Shown in pieces: positions 1 to 10,200 of a stretch of 33,909 nt of DNA. The DNA lies in the NCBI RefSeq assembly GCF_012911975.1, contig NZ_SMDQ01000063.1, forward strand, positions 1 through 33,909, in the 5' to 3' direction. The notes beneath the pieces were generated by a model that saw only the letters and a program-made list of their open reading frames with translations, had not been told where the DNA came from and did no database searches. Source of the DNA: Nodosilinea sp. P-1105. Its GTDB lineage: Bacteria > Cyanobacteriota > Cyanobacteriia > Phormidesmidales > Phormidesmidaceae. Numbering within the stretch: position 1 is the stretch's first letter; the number at the start of each line of letters is the position of its first letter. The translations under genes and the position numbers were made by a program.

Positions 1-54
1 CAGCAGGGGAATATCGTCAACCCGTTCTGTGATAACGGTTAGAGGAGTTTCCAT
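1..54 (-). CDS. IS1634-like transposase, N-terminal 18 codons only
   Basis: A minus-strand ATG at 54-52 begins METPLTVITERVDDIPLL and runs off the window. The TERVDDIPLLL-type start is one I associate with cyanobacterial IS1634-like (IS4 superfamily, DDE) transposases. The catalytic residues lie outside the window. No strong ribosome-binding site precedes the ATG. The same 18 codons occur at 33856-33909. Confidence 0.6.
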   Translation of the reverse strand, partial: METPLTVITERVDDIPLL

Positions 55-109
55 AGCCCAAATCTAACCTAATTGGCCGACCTCACTCAAAAATGAGCGA
101 ACCGGGAGT
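1..109 (-). mobile_element. End of an IS1634-like insertion sequence (left window end)
   Basis: Bases 1-109 are a perfect reverse complement of 33801-33909, and identity stops exactly at base 110. Read outward (minus strand), the segment starts ACTCCCGGTTCGCTC, contains a small CTCA/TGAG hairpin, and then opens a transposase reading frame at base 54. The abrupt loss of identity at 109/110 is taken as the IS end. Only the 5' end of the element is present, so no target-site duplication can be checked. Confidence 0.75.
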
Positions 110-1761
110 TCAAAGGTATTTCATCAAGAATTGAATTCCATCAGCTTGTCAATCTTTATAGCCCAACCACGATCACTGCTTGCCGAAATCATCAAAAGCC
201 TGAAGATCCAGTACCAGGTATTAAATCTGATGACGATCGCTGGGAAACACAGGGGCATAGTGATCGTATTGTTAAAGTCGATTTTGATGCCCTAAAAATC
301 TTTCATGCACTCCTTGAAGATGAGACGGTTCCTATCGCTGAGTCCCGACTGCCCCAGGTTCACGCGACACAACTGGTCTCGGTAATTGACAAAATCAGTC
401 AAGCAGCCAAGTGGTTGTCCTCGTTGAACGGACAATATTACGGCACCGATTTGTTTCACGAATCTAATAGCCAGCGAGACGGCATCCTTACACGACAAGA
501 CAACCCCAGCTTTGTCCCCACCTATACCTCGCAATGGGTGGTCAGCGGTCCCCACTTTTTTGTAGGCACTCCATTCAACAAAACCCCAAAAACGGCGTGT
601 ACTTCTCACCGAGCTTATAACGACATCGATCTTTGTGCCTTGGATGTCGAGTATTTGCCACGATCGGTCTACCGTCCTGGTAACAAAGACGGCAATCTCG
701 CTAAATTCGAACAAGAAATTCCCCGATTAAAAGATCACCTAGTTACTAAAAAATTTCGTTTTGCTAATCGGGCAATGGCAAGTCTAAGTACAGAAAGATC
801 CTTGATAAGTACAGTCTTGCCCCCAGGGGCAACTCATATTCATGCAGTGGCGTCAATTGTTTTTGATAAAGAAGTTGACTTGATAGGATTTGCTTCTGAA
901 AGTTTTTCCTTGCTCGCAGACTTCCTTGTTCGAGCATCTGGCAGAACAAACCTACGAGTAGCAGATCTTCAAGTCCTTCCCAAAATCTCAGATCCCTGGC
1001 TCACCCCCATCATGCATCGTGGCCTCCGCCTCAACGCCCTCACCACGCACTACGCCGACCTCTGGACATCCGTCGCCCTCACCGGCATCACCCAAGACAC
1101 CTGGGCCAGTGAGAGTGAGATATTGGTAAACGCCGAGAAAGTGTGGATGGGTGAAGGGGTAGATGAGTGGATGGGTACAGAGGTCGATGGGTTAACAGAC
1201 CAACCCACATCCACACGCCCACCCATCCACCCGCCCACTCATCCACCCATCCCCTCGCCCACCCATCCACCCGCCCACCCGCCCACCCATCCACCCAAAA
1301 CCTACCCCTACGAAGCCCCCTGGCCCGCCCTCGACCCCCACCAGTGGACCTGGCACTCCCCCCTCCGCAGCGACTACGCCCGCCGCCAAGCCCTGCTCGA
1401 AATCGACGTCCTGGTGGCCCTGGCCCTCGGCCTCACCCTCGACGAACTCCAAACCATCTACCGCGTCCAGTTCCCCGTCATGCGCCAATACGAAATCGCC
1501 GACGAATACGACGCCCACGGTCGCCTCGTCCCCAGCACCCACCGCAAAACCGCAGGCGGCAAAGAACTCCGCGAAGCCCGCAAAACCTGGGACGGCGAAA
1601 CCCCCCTGACAGTAAGCTGGGCGATCGACGACGGCCTCCAAACCGTTACCAAAACCTTCTACCCCCCCTTCACCCGCGTAGACCGCGAAAGCGACTACGA
1701 CTACGCCTACCATGCCCTAAAACAGAAGTACGGCATGAAAACCCCGTTGCCCTCACCCTAA
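110..1761 (+). pseudogene. DISARM DrmMI/Eco57I-type adenine-specific DNA methylase, C-terminal part, 5' end removed by IS
   Basis: The frame is open from the IS junction (first full codon 109-111) to a TAA at 1759-1761, about 550 residues. The visible part resembles the C-terminal half of large Eco57I-type N6-adenine methylases such as DISARM DrmMI. It has a block with SGPHFFVGTPFNKTPK and TACTSHRAY, then RSLISTVLPPGATHIH (typical of the target-recognition region), then a late helical block with DVLVALALGLTLDEL and IYRVQFPVMRQYE. The SAM-binding and NPPY parts would be upstream and are missing, so this copy should not methylate unless the gene continues across the IS. A proline/histidine-rich tract at 1200-1300 interrupts the family pattern. 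DNA before about position 1000 is clearly more AT-rich than after it. The last residues (TPLPSP) and the stop lie in a palindromic repeat. The family call is firm at superfamily level and moderate for DrmMI. Confidence 0.7.
1141..1297. repeat. G-rich/C-rich minisatellite with inverted arms inside the methylase gene
   Basis: A G-rich arm with repeated GTGGATGGGT units (about 1143-1193) faces a C-rich arm with repeated CCCACCCATCCACCCG units (about 1198-1297). The arms are complementary and could form a long imperfect hairpin; the G-rich strand of the right arm has many GGG runs suited to a G-quadruplex. The whole block is in frame and encodes a PTHPPAHPPTHPP-type tract in the methylase. It looks like an inserted or expanded repeat rather than part of the original fold. 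Confidence 0.7.
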
Positions 1762-1842
1762 ATCCCTCTCCCCAGGGAGAGGGACTTTGAGGAATCCTTC
1801 CGGCCCCCCTCTCCCCCAGGGAGAGGGGCTGGGGGTGAGGGC
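1749..1842. repeat. Palindromic CCCTCTCCC-type element overlapping the methylase stop codon
   Basis: Outer arms GCCCTCACCC (1749-1758) and GGGTGAGGGC (1833-1842) are perfect complements. They enclose two hairpins, CCCTCTCCCC/AGGGAGAGGG at 1764-1783 and a second at about 1804-1828. This type of C-rich palindrome is widely dispersed in cyanobacterial genomes. Here it supplies the last codons and stop of the methylase frame and could act as a transcription terminator. Confidence 0.7.
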
Positions 1843-1881
1843 TTCCCCTAACGCACCAACAGACCAACCTAGGAACACCCA

Positions 1882-2142
1882 ATGCAAGCGATCGAATTTG
1901 AAACCCGTATCGAAAATGGGGCGATCCTCATTCCCGCCCAGTATCAAACAGCCTTCGGCGATCGCCTTCAGGTCAAAGTCATTCTGCTCAAACCAGAACC
2001 ATCCCCTGAGGATGAGGATGATCTAATCGCCGAACTGCTAGCCCATCCCCTCGAAATTGATAACTTTGTGCCCACAACCCGCGACAAACTCTATGATGGG
2101 AGGCATAGACTCCCTAATGACATAGACTCCCCAATGACATAG
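1882..2142 (+). CDS. Small antitoxin-like protein, orphan
   Basis: An 86-residue protein starting MQAIEFETRIENGAILIPAQ. This N-terminus (short beta strands, then IPxQYQ) is typical of small cyanobacterial antitoxin-like proteins that usually precede a PIN or RelE toxin. The middle has an acidic stretch (SPEDEDDLIAELLAHP). AGGA lies about 8 bases before the ATG. No cognate toxin follows; the next genes form a separate AbiE pair. The C-terminal residues (about 72-86) come from a 17-bp tandem repeat and probably replace the original end. It could be a decayed half of a toxin-antitoxin pair or a free-standing DNA-binding protein. The assignment rests on N-terminal resemblance only. Confidence 0.5.
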   Translation: MQAIEFETRIENGAILIPAQYQTAFGDRLQVKVILLKPEPSPEDEDDLIAELLAHPLEIDNFVPTTRDKLYDGRHRLPNDIDSPMT

Positions 2143-2147
2143 CCTCC
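2104..2147 (+). repeat. 17-bp tandem repeat, 2.6 copies
   Basis: CATAGACTCCCTAATGA (2104-2120) is followed directly by CATAGACTCCCCAATGA (2121-2137, one difference) and a partial third copy, CATAGCCTCC (2138-2147). The array encodes the last residues and the stop of the antitoxin-like gene and ends 20 bases before the next start codon. Confidence 0.8.
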
Positions 2148-2166
2148 ACACACTGAGACAGTTCCT

Positions 2167-3249
2167 ATGAAACGTCCTAAACACCCTCTGCTCAGGCGGG
2201 GCTTAGAATATCTCAATGGTCTTCCTCAGATCAAAGCTATTGCCATAGAAGAGCCGTTCGCGTCAGAGCGGCTGATCGCTGACGGCAAAGTCACACTTCA
2301 CAGCCCTCAGGGTGAAATTGAGTACGTTGTTGAGGTGAAGTCAAACGTTAGCCTAGAAACATACGATGATGTACTGAAGCAGCTTGAGATATACCGACAG
2401 CGGCTAGAACCCGGTCAGCGTAACCTTCTAGTTGGGGATGATTTCTCGCAATCAGTTATTAAGAAATTGATTGATTCTGGGATTGAGTTTATTGATGCCA
2501 GCGGTGCTGTTTATCTCAGCAATCCATCCTTATATGTTCTGATTCGAAAAGATGGCGCTAAGCCTCAACCTGCGTCTAATATCAAAATCGGTTCTACCCA
2601 TCTCAAAATCATTTACGTCATTCTTCAGCAGCCCGAGATTCTAGAAAAAGCTCCAGGAAAAATCACTCAACTCGCTGGCTTTAAGAGGGAAGGGCACGTA
2701 CTACGTAGGGTGCGAGAGCTTTGTAGCCTAAACTATCTGGATCGCCTGCCTAACCAAAAATTTAGGGTCAGCGACTATGTTGGCCTTTTGGAAAGATGGG
2801 AAATTGGTTACGCGGAGTCCTTAAGAAATCATTTATTAGTGGGCCAGTTTCGTCCTCCAAAAAATTTAGGTCTTGCCGATTTTTTTGATAAAGTCGTTGA
2901 CCAAGCGAATCACTTAGGACTCCTGATCGGTGGAGAGCTAGGTGCTGGTCTGGCGACTCAATATCTGAAGGGCATCAAGGCCATTCTCCACTTACCTCAA
3001 GAGGTAAACTATCGTACTGTTGCAGCTCAGTTGCGGTTAATGCCAGATCCCCAAGGATCAATCACTTTTCTTAATCAATTTGGAACGTCTAACGCCTGGG
3101 ACAATAACCGTTTTTCTTATATTGCCGATCCACTCTTATTGCATGCTGAGCTTTCATTAGAGACAGACGAGCGGCTTAAGGAAACTGCCCAGCGTATTTT
3201 TGACGACTTCATAGCTGAGCGAATTCCTAGCTTGAATCGGGAACTCTGA
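2167..3249 (+). CDS. Type IV toxin-antitoxin AbiEi-family antitoxin with restriction-like N-terminal domain
   Basis: A 360-residue protein. The N-terminal ~120 residues have the pattern of the AbiEi_2 family: a GKVTLHSPQGEIEYVVEVK stretch (an E-x-K like that of PD-(D/E)XK folds), then NLLVGDDFS, then IEFIDASGAVYLSNPSLYVLI. Residues ~138-200 (LKIIYVILQQPE... LRRVRELCSLNYLDRL) read as a winged helix, the DNA-binding part used by AbiEi antitoxins to repress their own operon. It sits 27 bp upstream of a nucleotidyltransferase-type gene, the normal AbiEi-AbiEii order. No strong Shine-Dalgarno is visible. Whether the restriction-like domain is catalytic cannot be judged; the conserved part seen here is one VEVK strand. 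The family call is good, but proof that this pair works as antitoxin and toxin is lacking. Confidence 0.75.
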   Translation: MKRPKHPLLRRGLEYLNGLPQIKAIAIEEPFASERLIADGKVTLHSPQGEIEYVVEVKSNVSLETYDDVLKQLEIYRQRLEPGQRNLLVGDDFSQSVIKKLIDSGIEFIDASGAVYLSNPSLYVLIRKDGAKPQPASNIKIGSTHLKIIYVILQQPEILEKAPGKITQLAGFKREGHVLRRVRELCSLNYLDRLPNQKFRVSDYVGLLERWEIGYAESLRNHLLVGQFRPPKNLGLADFFDKVVDQANHLGLLIGGELGAGLATQYLKGIKAILHLPQEVNYRTVAAQLRLMPDPQGSITFLNQFGTSNAWDNNRFSYIADPLLLHAELSLETDERLKETAQRIFDDFIAERIPSLNREL

Positions 3250-3276
3250 CTCTGACGCTAAAAAGCTGATCATTCT

Positions 3277-4089
3277 ATGGCAGAACCCGATATTTCATCG
3301 CTGTTTCAAGATATATCCAGCATTGTTGAGAGATTTAACATCCCAATCCTCATGATTGGGGCCAGAGCACGAATTTTCGTCTTTGACAATCAGTTTGGGA
3401 TCGAGGGCCGGGCTACTCGCGACTGGGACTTTGCCGTTCGACTAGATGCGTGGTCTAGCTTTGAGGCACTAGTTAACGCTATGACCAATGGTAAAAAAGC
3501 CCCGTTTAAGAAGACCAATATTCATCATCGCCTCATCCACAAAAAAACAGGTGCAGAAGTTGAACTTGTACCCTTTGGAGAAATTAGCGATGTTCAGCAG
3601 CAAATTCGATGGCCTGACAACAATCTGATGAGTGTCTTAGGGTTAGAGGAGGCGCTAGAAAATTCTATCACCCAACAAATTGATGGTGTTGAGATTCGAG
3701 TTCCTCGCCTTGCCGTTGTCGTGGCCCTGAAGCTGCTAGCTTGGCATGAACGTTTAGAAAATAAAGATCTCGACGATGTAGTAACAATTCTAAATGACTA
3801 TCAGGAGGATGAACGAGTGTTTGACGAACTGCTCGATGAAGTGGAGTCTGGGGAAATTGAGCTGGATGCGATCGCCGTGATCCTAATTGGCAAGGATATT
3901 CAGCATTTGTTTGAAGATAGCCCAGCTTTAGTGAAAGTACGGGAAATCGTAGACGAGATATTGCAGGAGCAAGACCATTGTTTGCCAAGGTTTATAACTG
4001 CCAGCGAACCAGATTGGGACGATGCCTTCAATCGCCTAGTACAAAAATTTAAAGCCCTTCAATACGGGTTGGTGCTGAGCATGGGATGA
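3277..4089 (+). CDS. AbiEii-like nucleotidyltransferase toxin
   Basis: A 270-residue protein with the minimal-nucleotidyltransferase signature MIGARA...RATRDWDFAVRLDAW (about residues 26-59): the small-residue loop is followed by the T-x-D-x-D metal-binding pair. A later KLLAWHERLENKDLDDV block matches the C-terminal signature of AbiEii/AbiGii-type proteins. Known AbiEii family members are NTP transferases that inactivate growth when not held by AbiEi; some relatives (MenT) modify tRNA. It follows the AbiEi gene by 27 bp and is probably co-transcribed. Base composition is less GC-rich than the helicase genes downstream. The pair may act in abortive infection or simply stabilise the island. 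Confidence 0.75.
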   Translation: MAEPDISSLFQDISSIVERFNIPILMIGARARIFVFDNQFGIEGRATRDWDFAVRLDAWSSFEALVNAMTNGKKAPFKKTNIHHRLIHKKTGAEVELVPFGEISDVQQQIRWPDNNLMSVLGLEEALENSITQQIDGVEIRVPRLAVVVALKLLAWHERLENKDLDDVVTILNDYQEDERVFDELLDEVESGEIELDAIAVILIGKDIQHLFEDSPALVKVREIVDEILQEQDHCLPRFITASEPDWDDAFNRLVQKFKALQYGLVLSMG

Positions 4090-4208
4090 TTGACTAGGGG
4101 GCATTACAAGTAACTGTTTGTGAAATTGAATTCTTTAGAAACTCTGGGCACCCTGACGAGGAGGCAGATCTGTGAATACCCTAAGTAAATGCTCCCCAGT
4201 TTAGCCCC

Positions 4209-7200
4209 ATGCTCCCAGCCCACCTCGCCGACAACATCCGTCGCCAGGTCCTCTACTACCTGCAATCCACCTTCGACTTCCGTGACGGGAAAGTGGCCCA
4301 AGCCTTTGAGCGCTTCCTTGAAGACCCCCAGCAGGGCATCTTCAAAGGCCCCTGGGTACAACTCAAACGCCCCTTCCGCCTGGCCGAAGACTACACTCCC
4401 CCCTTCGATATCACCGTCCCCTTCACCCCCTTTCGCCACCAGTCGCGGGCCTGGCGACGGCTCCACAGCAACGGCCACCAGCCCGAACCCACCCTGATCA
4501 CCACTGGCACCGGCTCCGGCAAAACCGAGTGCTTTTTGTACCCCGTGCTCGACCACTGCTTTCGGGCCAAGCAGGCCGGGCAACCCGGCATCAAAGCCAT
4601 CGTGCTTTACCCCATGAATGCCCTGGCCGCCGACCAGGAAAAGCGCTTCGCCAAAACCATCTGGCAAGACCCCCAGCTCAAAAATGCGGGCATTCGCGTC
4701 GGCACCTACACCGGGCGCTACGACCCCGCCGACCCCAGCTCCCAAGATTCTGGCGACACCCAGATGGGGGCCGACCACGGCATCACCAACCACACCGCCC
4801 AGCTCGACGCGCCCCCCGACGTGCTGCTGACCAACTACAAAATGCTGGACTTTTTGCTGCTGCGGCCCCAAGACCAGCGGCTGTGGCGCTTTAACGAACC
4901 CGGTACCCTGCAATACCTGATTCTCGACGAACTGCACACCTACGACGGTGCCCAGGGGGCCGATGTCGCCTGTCTAATTCGCCGCCTCAAGGAACGGTTG
5001 GACATTCCTAAAGGCCAGCTCTGCGTGGTGGGCACCAGCGCCACCATGGACGATCGCGATAGGAGCGATCGCGCCCTGGGCAACGACATTGCTGATGCCA
5101 TAGAGACAGGGGGCGATCGCCTGGCCCGCTTCGCCAGCACCCTGTTTGAAGAAGACATCCCTGCCGAAGCGGTGATTGTCGAAGACCGGCTCACGGTAGA
5201 AGAAATCGTCACCGGGCTAGACGATGAGCTGGTGGAACTGCACCTGCCCACCCCCGCCGACTGCCAACCCCACCCCGACGAAGACGCCCCCGCCTATACC
5301 CTGCGCCAGGCGGCCCTGTGGGGTGGCCCCCAGTTCACTGGAAATATCCACGACACCGCTGCCCTCGATCGCTGGGGGGTGGCCCTAGGCCAGTGGCTCT
5401 GCACCACCCGCCTGTTCAAACAACTGCTGACGATCTTTGACGACAACGAGCGCACCGGCACCGATGCCATCACCTGGCATAGCCTGATCGAACGGATGGC
5501 TAGCCAGGAATTGGGCTTTTTGCTGATCACCCGGTTTGAGGAGCGGCGCTGGATTCTGGTGTCGTTCTTTGCCCTGGTGGCCTTTGCCAAGGAAATTCGC
5601 AGCGGTCGCGCCTTTCCCCTGGTGCCCACCCAGGTGCAGCTGTGGATTCGTGAACTCACCCGCATTGGCCGCTACGTTAGCGAAGCCCCTGCCTTTTGCT
5701 GGCTGGACGAGCCCGCTGGCGAAAACCGGATGCTGCCCGCCTTTCAATGCAGCGAGTGCGGTGCCTCCGGCTGGATTGGCCTCAAGGATACCCAGGCCGA
5801 AAGCGCCATTGGAGCCAAAGGCGTAGAAGGCTTTAAGCTTACCGACGATGTCAAAGCCATTTACCAGGGCTGGTTTGGTCGCCACGGAGGCCGAGACGCC
5901 AAAATCGTCACCCTCATGCCCGACCCCGAGGGCACCGCCAGCCAATGGCGCATCCAGCAGCAGGGACACGATCAGCCCAGCCTGTTTGGCCAGTGGTATC
6001 TCCATCCCCAAAGCCTGGTGGTGCGCCAGGGCGAAGGCCCCTGCCCCCTCACCGACGACAGCCGCCGCTTTCGGGTGGCGATCAACCACGACGTGGAAAC
6101 GATCAAAACTAAGGGTAAAAGCCAACTGGTGGGCAAGCAGGGCTGTCCCTGCTGCGGCTCCCTAGAAAGTATGTTTATTATTGGCTCCCGCTCCGCTACC
6201 CTCTCTAGCGTCATGGTAGATGAGCTGTTTGGCTCCGTGCTCAACAGCGACCCCAAGCTGCTGGCCTTCACCGACAGTGTGCAGGATGCCTCCCACCGGG
6301 CCGGGTTTCTCTCGGCCCGCACCTACAACTTCTCCTTCCGCACCGCCCTGCAACGGGTGGTGGATGATGCCGGTGCTGAGGGGGTGCCGCTGACGGCGGT
6401 GGGCGATCGCCTGCTGCACTGGTGGGGCAGCCCCGGTGTGGGGCGACCGGGGAGTTTAAAGGATGCGATCGCCGCCCTACTCCCCCCCGACCTGGCCGAC
6501 TTTGAAGACTATCTGGCCTACCGCAACGGTGGGGCAGACCGACCGCCCCCACCACTTTTACAGGCCATCCAAGCCCGGCTGACCTGGCAGGCCAGCAGCG
6601 AGTTTGGCGTCATGCTGGTGCGGGGGCGCACCCTGGAGGCCAGTGGGGCCACCTGCCTGGCCTGGGACTGGGCCTGCATCACCCAAACCGTCGAAGCCCT
6701 GCGGGACAGCCTAGAGGTGGTCGATACCAGCCTCACCTCGTTGCCCATCGCCACCCTGGGCCGCTGGCTGCTGGGTATTTTGCACCGCTACCGTCTGCGC
6801 GGGGCTCTGGGCCATCCCTACCTGATCGACTACGCCCACTACGGCTTTTGGGGTAAATCTCCCTTTGGCCGCTACCTACCCCAGCGCGAAACCCACCCGC
6901 CCATGACCCGGTTTCGCCCCCGACTGATGGTCACCAAGGGCGACAAATACCACGACCACATGCTCAGCAGCACCTCCGGCAACACCCAGCCCTGGCACAT
7001 CCGCTGGACTCAGCGGGTGCTCGATCGGCCCACCATCGGCGACCTGGAAGCCCTCGACCTACTGCAACTGCTCTACGACAAAGCCGAGGCTACGGGCCTA
7101 CTCCAGCGCCTCCATAGCGATGGCAGCAAGGTCTACTACGCCCTCAACCCCGCCAAGGCCAGTCTGGTGCCCGATGGGGTCAAGCTCACCTGCTCAGAAA

Positions 7201-10200
7201 CTCGCCGATCCATGGTTCGACCTGCGATCGAGGCGGAGCTATGGGACGGTGCCCCCAGCCTGGAATACAGCGCCCAAAACGGCACCTACCGCCGCGACGA
7301 GTTCACCCCCCGCCAGGGCTACTACCAAGACCGCTATCGCAAAGGTGCCCTGCGCCGGGTAGTGGCTAGCGAACACACCGGCCTGTTGACCACCGACGAG
7401 CGGGAAACCCTAGAAAGTGCCTTCTCCACCACCCAACACGCCGATGACCCCAATGTGCTCACCTGCACCAGCACCCTGGAGATGGGCATTGACATTGGCG
7501 ATCTGTCCAGCACCATGCTGTGCTCAATTCCCCCCACCACCGCCAGCTACCTGCAGCGCATTGGTCGGGCCGGGCGCTCCACGGGGACAGCGTTAATCGT
7601 CTCGGTGATCAACCACCAACCCCACGATCTGTTCTTTTACGGTCGCCCAGGGGAAATGCTGCGGGGCAAGGTCGATCCACCGGGCTGTTGGGTCGATGCT
7701 TCGGCGGTGTTGGTGCGCCAGTACCTGGCCTACTGCTTCGACTCGGCCACCAAGGCAGGGCAACTGCGGGAAATGCCCGGTAGCGGCTCCCAGTTTGTCC
7801 GCGACATAGACAACGTCCAGGGGCAAATTCCGGCCATGATCGCCTGGGTGACCCAGGGTGAGGCCGAACTTCAGCAGGGGTTTCTGGCCCGCTTTGCCAG
7901 CGACATTCGCCCCGATACCCGAGCCCGGTTTACCACCGAAACCGAAACCGAACGGTTGCTCCAGCGCCTGCGCCGGGTGGCCCAGGAGTTTGACCAGCAG
8001 CGCCGGGAGCTAGAAAACGCCCGCCGCCGCCTACAAGACCAAAAAGCCAAGCTCGACGAGCACGAACTGGAGGCCCGCCAGGAAATTGAAGATGAACTGC
8101 GGGTGCTCAAGGGTCGCCAAACCAGCCTGGCCCGCACCACCGCCCTGGAACTGCTGACCAACAACGGCCTCCTGCCCAACTACGCCTTTCCCGAGTCCGG
8201 GGTGCGGTTCTACGGTTCCGTCTACAACCGCCACCGCACGGCAGAGAAACCGATGCCCCCCATTGAGGTGGTGCGCCCAGCGGCCAGCGCCCTGCGGGAG
8301 TTAGCCCCCCACAACCACTTCTATACCCACAAGCGCCAGTTTGAAATTCAGCAAATTGGCGTCGGCAGCCGCGAAGAACCGTTGACCGAAACCTGGGCCA
8401 TCTGTGGCAAGTGCGGCCACATGCGCCCCACCAGTGATCTCACCCAGGAAAATGCCACCCCCGCCTGCCCCCAGTGCCACTACGACGGCGGGGCCGACAG
8501 TCAGGCGGATATTGGTCAGCACAAAACCTTTGTCAAGTTCTCCCGCTCCCAGGCGATCTCGGTGATGGAGCAATACGAGAGCCTATCGGGCGATCGCTCC
8601 GATGAACGGCAGAACCAGTTCTACCAGCGCCGCTACAGTTTTGACCTCACCCTTGATGCCCCCAGCGGGGCCACGGGGGAAGAAGGGCTACCCTTCGGCA
8701 TTGAGTATCGAGCGGCAGTGACGTTGCGGGAGGTCAACGTTGGCTACCAGGACGATAAGGGGGCGGTGGCCTTTGGCCCCGAGGGACTAGCGCCAGAGAA
8801 TGGATTTGTAGTCTGTGCCGACTGTGGCGTGGTGGCTGGGCCGTTTGAGGCGCTCGATAAAGTTAAGCACCGCCGCAGCTGCTCGGCCCGGCGCAAGCTC
8901 GAAAAAGCTAAGGCTGAAGGCCGCACCATTAACCCCTTCAAAGAAGTCCCCGTCTACCTCTACCGAGAAATCCAGTCCGAGGCGATTCGCATTTTGTTGC
9001 CCCCCATGGCCGAAGACGAAATTCAAACTCTGCGGGCCTGCCTGAGCTTGGGGCTGCGACTGCGGTTTGAGGGAGACCCCAGCCATCTCACCATCTTTCC
9101 CCAGCAGTTACCCGACGGGGACAATGGGCTGACCCGAGACTACCTGGTGATTCTCGATCGCGTCCCCGGTGGCACGGGCTATCTCAAAACCCTGTTTCAG
9201 GAAACCGACGCGGCCCATCGCAGCGGCGAAGGCATGATGGCCGTGATGCGGCTAGCCCTGGATGCCATGGAAAGCTGTCGCTGTGGCCGCATCAGCGCCC
9301 TAGAGGAGAACGACACCGACGGTTGCTACCGTTGTGTGCGCACCTATTCCCAGCGCTACAATGCCGCCCAGGTTAGTCGTACCCTGGGGGTGAGGCTTTT
9401 GAAACAGCTGATCCAGGCGGGCGATCGCCGCATCGAGCGAGCGGGGCTGAGCGATATTCCCAATACCTCCCTATTCGGCAGTTTGCTAGAGCGGGAACTG
9501 GTGCGCAAGCTGGAAGAATGGGTACTCGACAAATCAGGCACCTGGGAGAAGACCCTGGTGCAGGGCAAAGCCGGGTTCCGGTTTACGGTTCCCCATCCCA
9601 ACCACACTTGGGAGCTGGAACTCCAACCCCAGCTTGGGCCGGCCCAGGGAGTCCCCATTCAGTGTCAGCCCGACTTTTTGCTGCGCTGTGCCGATGATGA
9701 GTCCATTCGGCCCATTGCCATCTTCACCGATGGGTTTGAGTTCCATGTCACCACCAACCGCCTGGCCGATGACCTGGCCAAACGCCGCGCCATTCTCAGC
9801 TCCGGTCGTTACCACCTGTGGAACATCACCTGGGACGATGTGCAGCACTCCGGCCCTGATAGCTTCTGCATTGTGCAGGCTCCCGTGGCCAACAAGATGG
9901 AGTTTTTTGCCAATGCTGCTGCCAACCAGGGCATCGTCATGCCCGCTGGTCGTCGCGCCGCCGGGAACCCCTGGCAACAACTGCTCGCCTTCCTGGAACG
10001 CCCCAGCGCCACGGGTTGGCAACAGTTGGCCAACTTTGCCGCCGCCTTTCCCCTGGAGGTGCTAGCGGCCCATCGCACCCATCTGGAACCCGATCTGTTT
10101 AGCGCCCTGGAAGACTGGCGTACCGGCAAGGACTTTGTCCCCCCCGCTAGCGACGAAAAGGGGATCTGGGTCTGTAATCCCCAGGCCAGTGCGGGAGCCG

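Noticed and set aside
1167..1790. Pro/Arg-rich frame overlapping the methylase
   Set aside because: A frame shadow created by the C-rich minisatellite and GC-rich codons.
4172..4204. Ten-codon GTG leader frame before the giant helicase
   Set aside because: GAGGAGG precedes it, but the peptide has no regulatory codon bias and no attenuator hairpin was seen; too weak to annotate.
4104..4937. 277-aa minus-strand reading frame rich in Gly and Val
   Set aside because: Mirror of the GC-rich helicase gene; the plus-strand frame carries the conserved Walker and DELH motifs.
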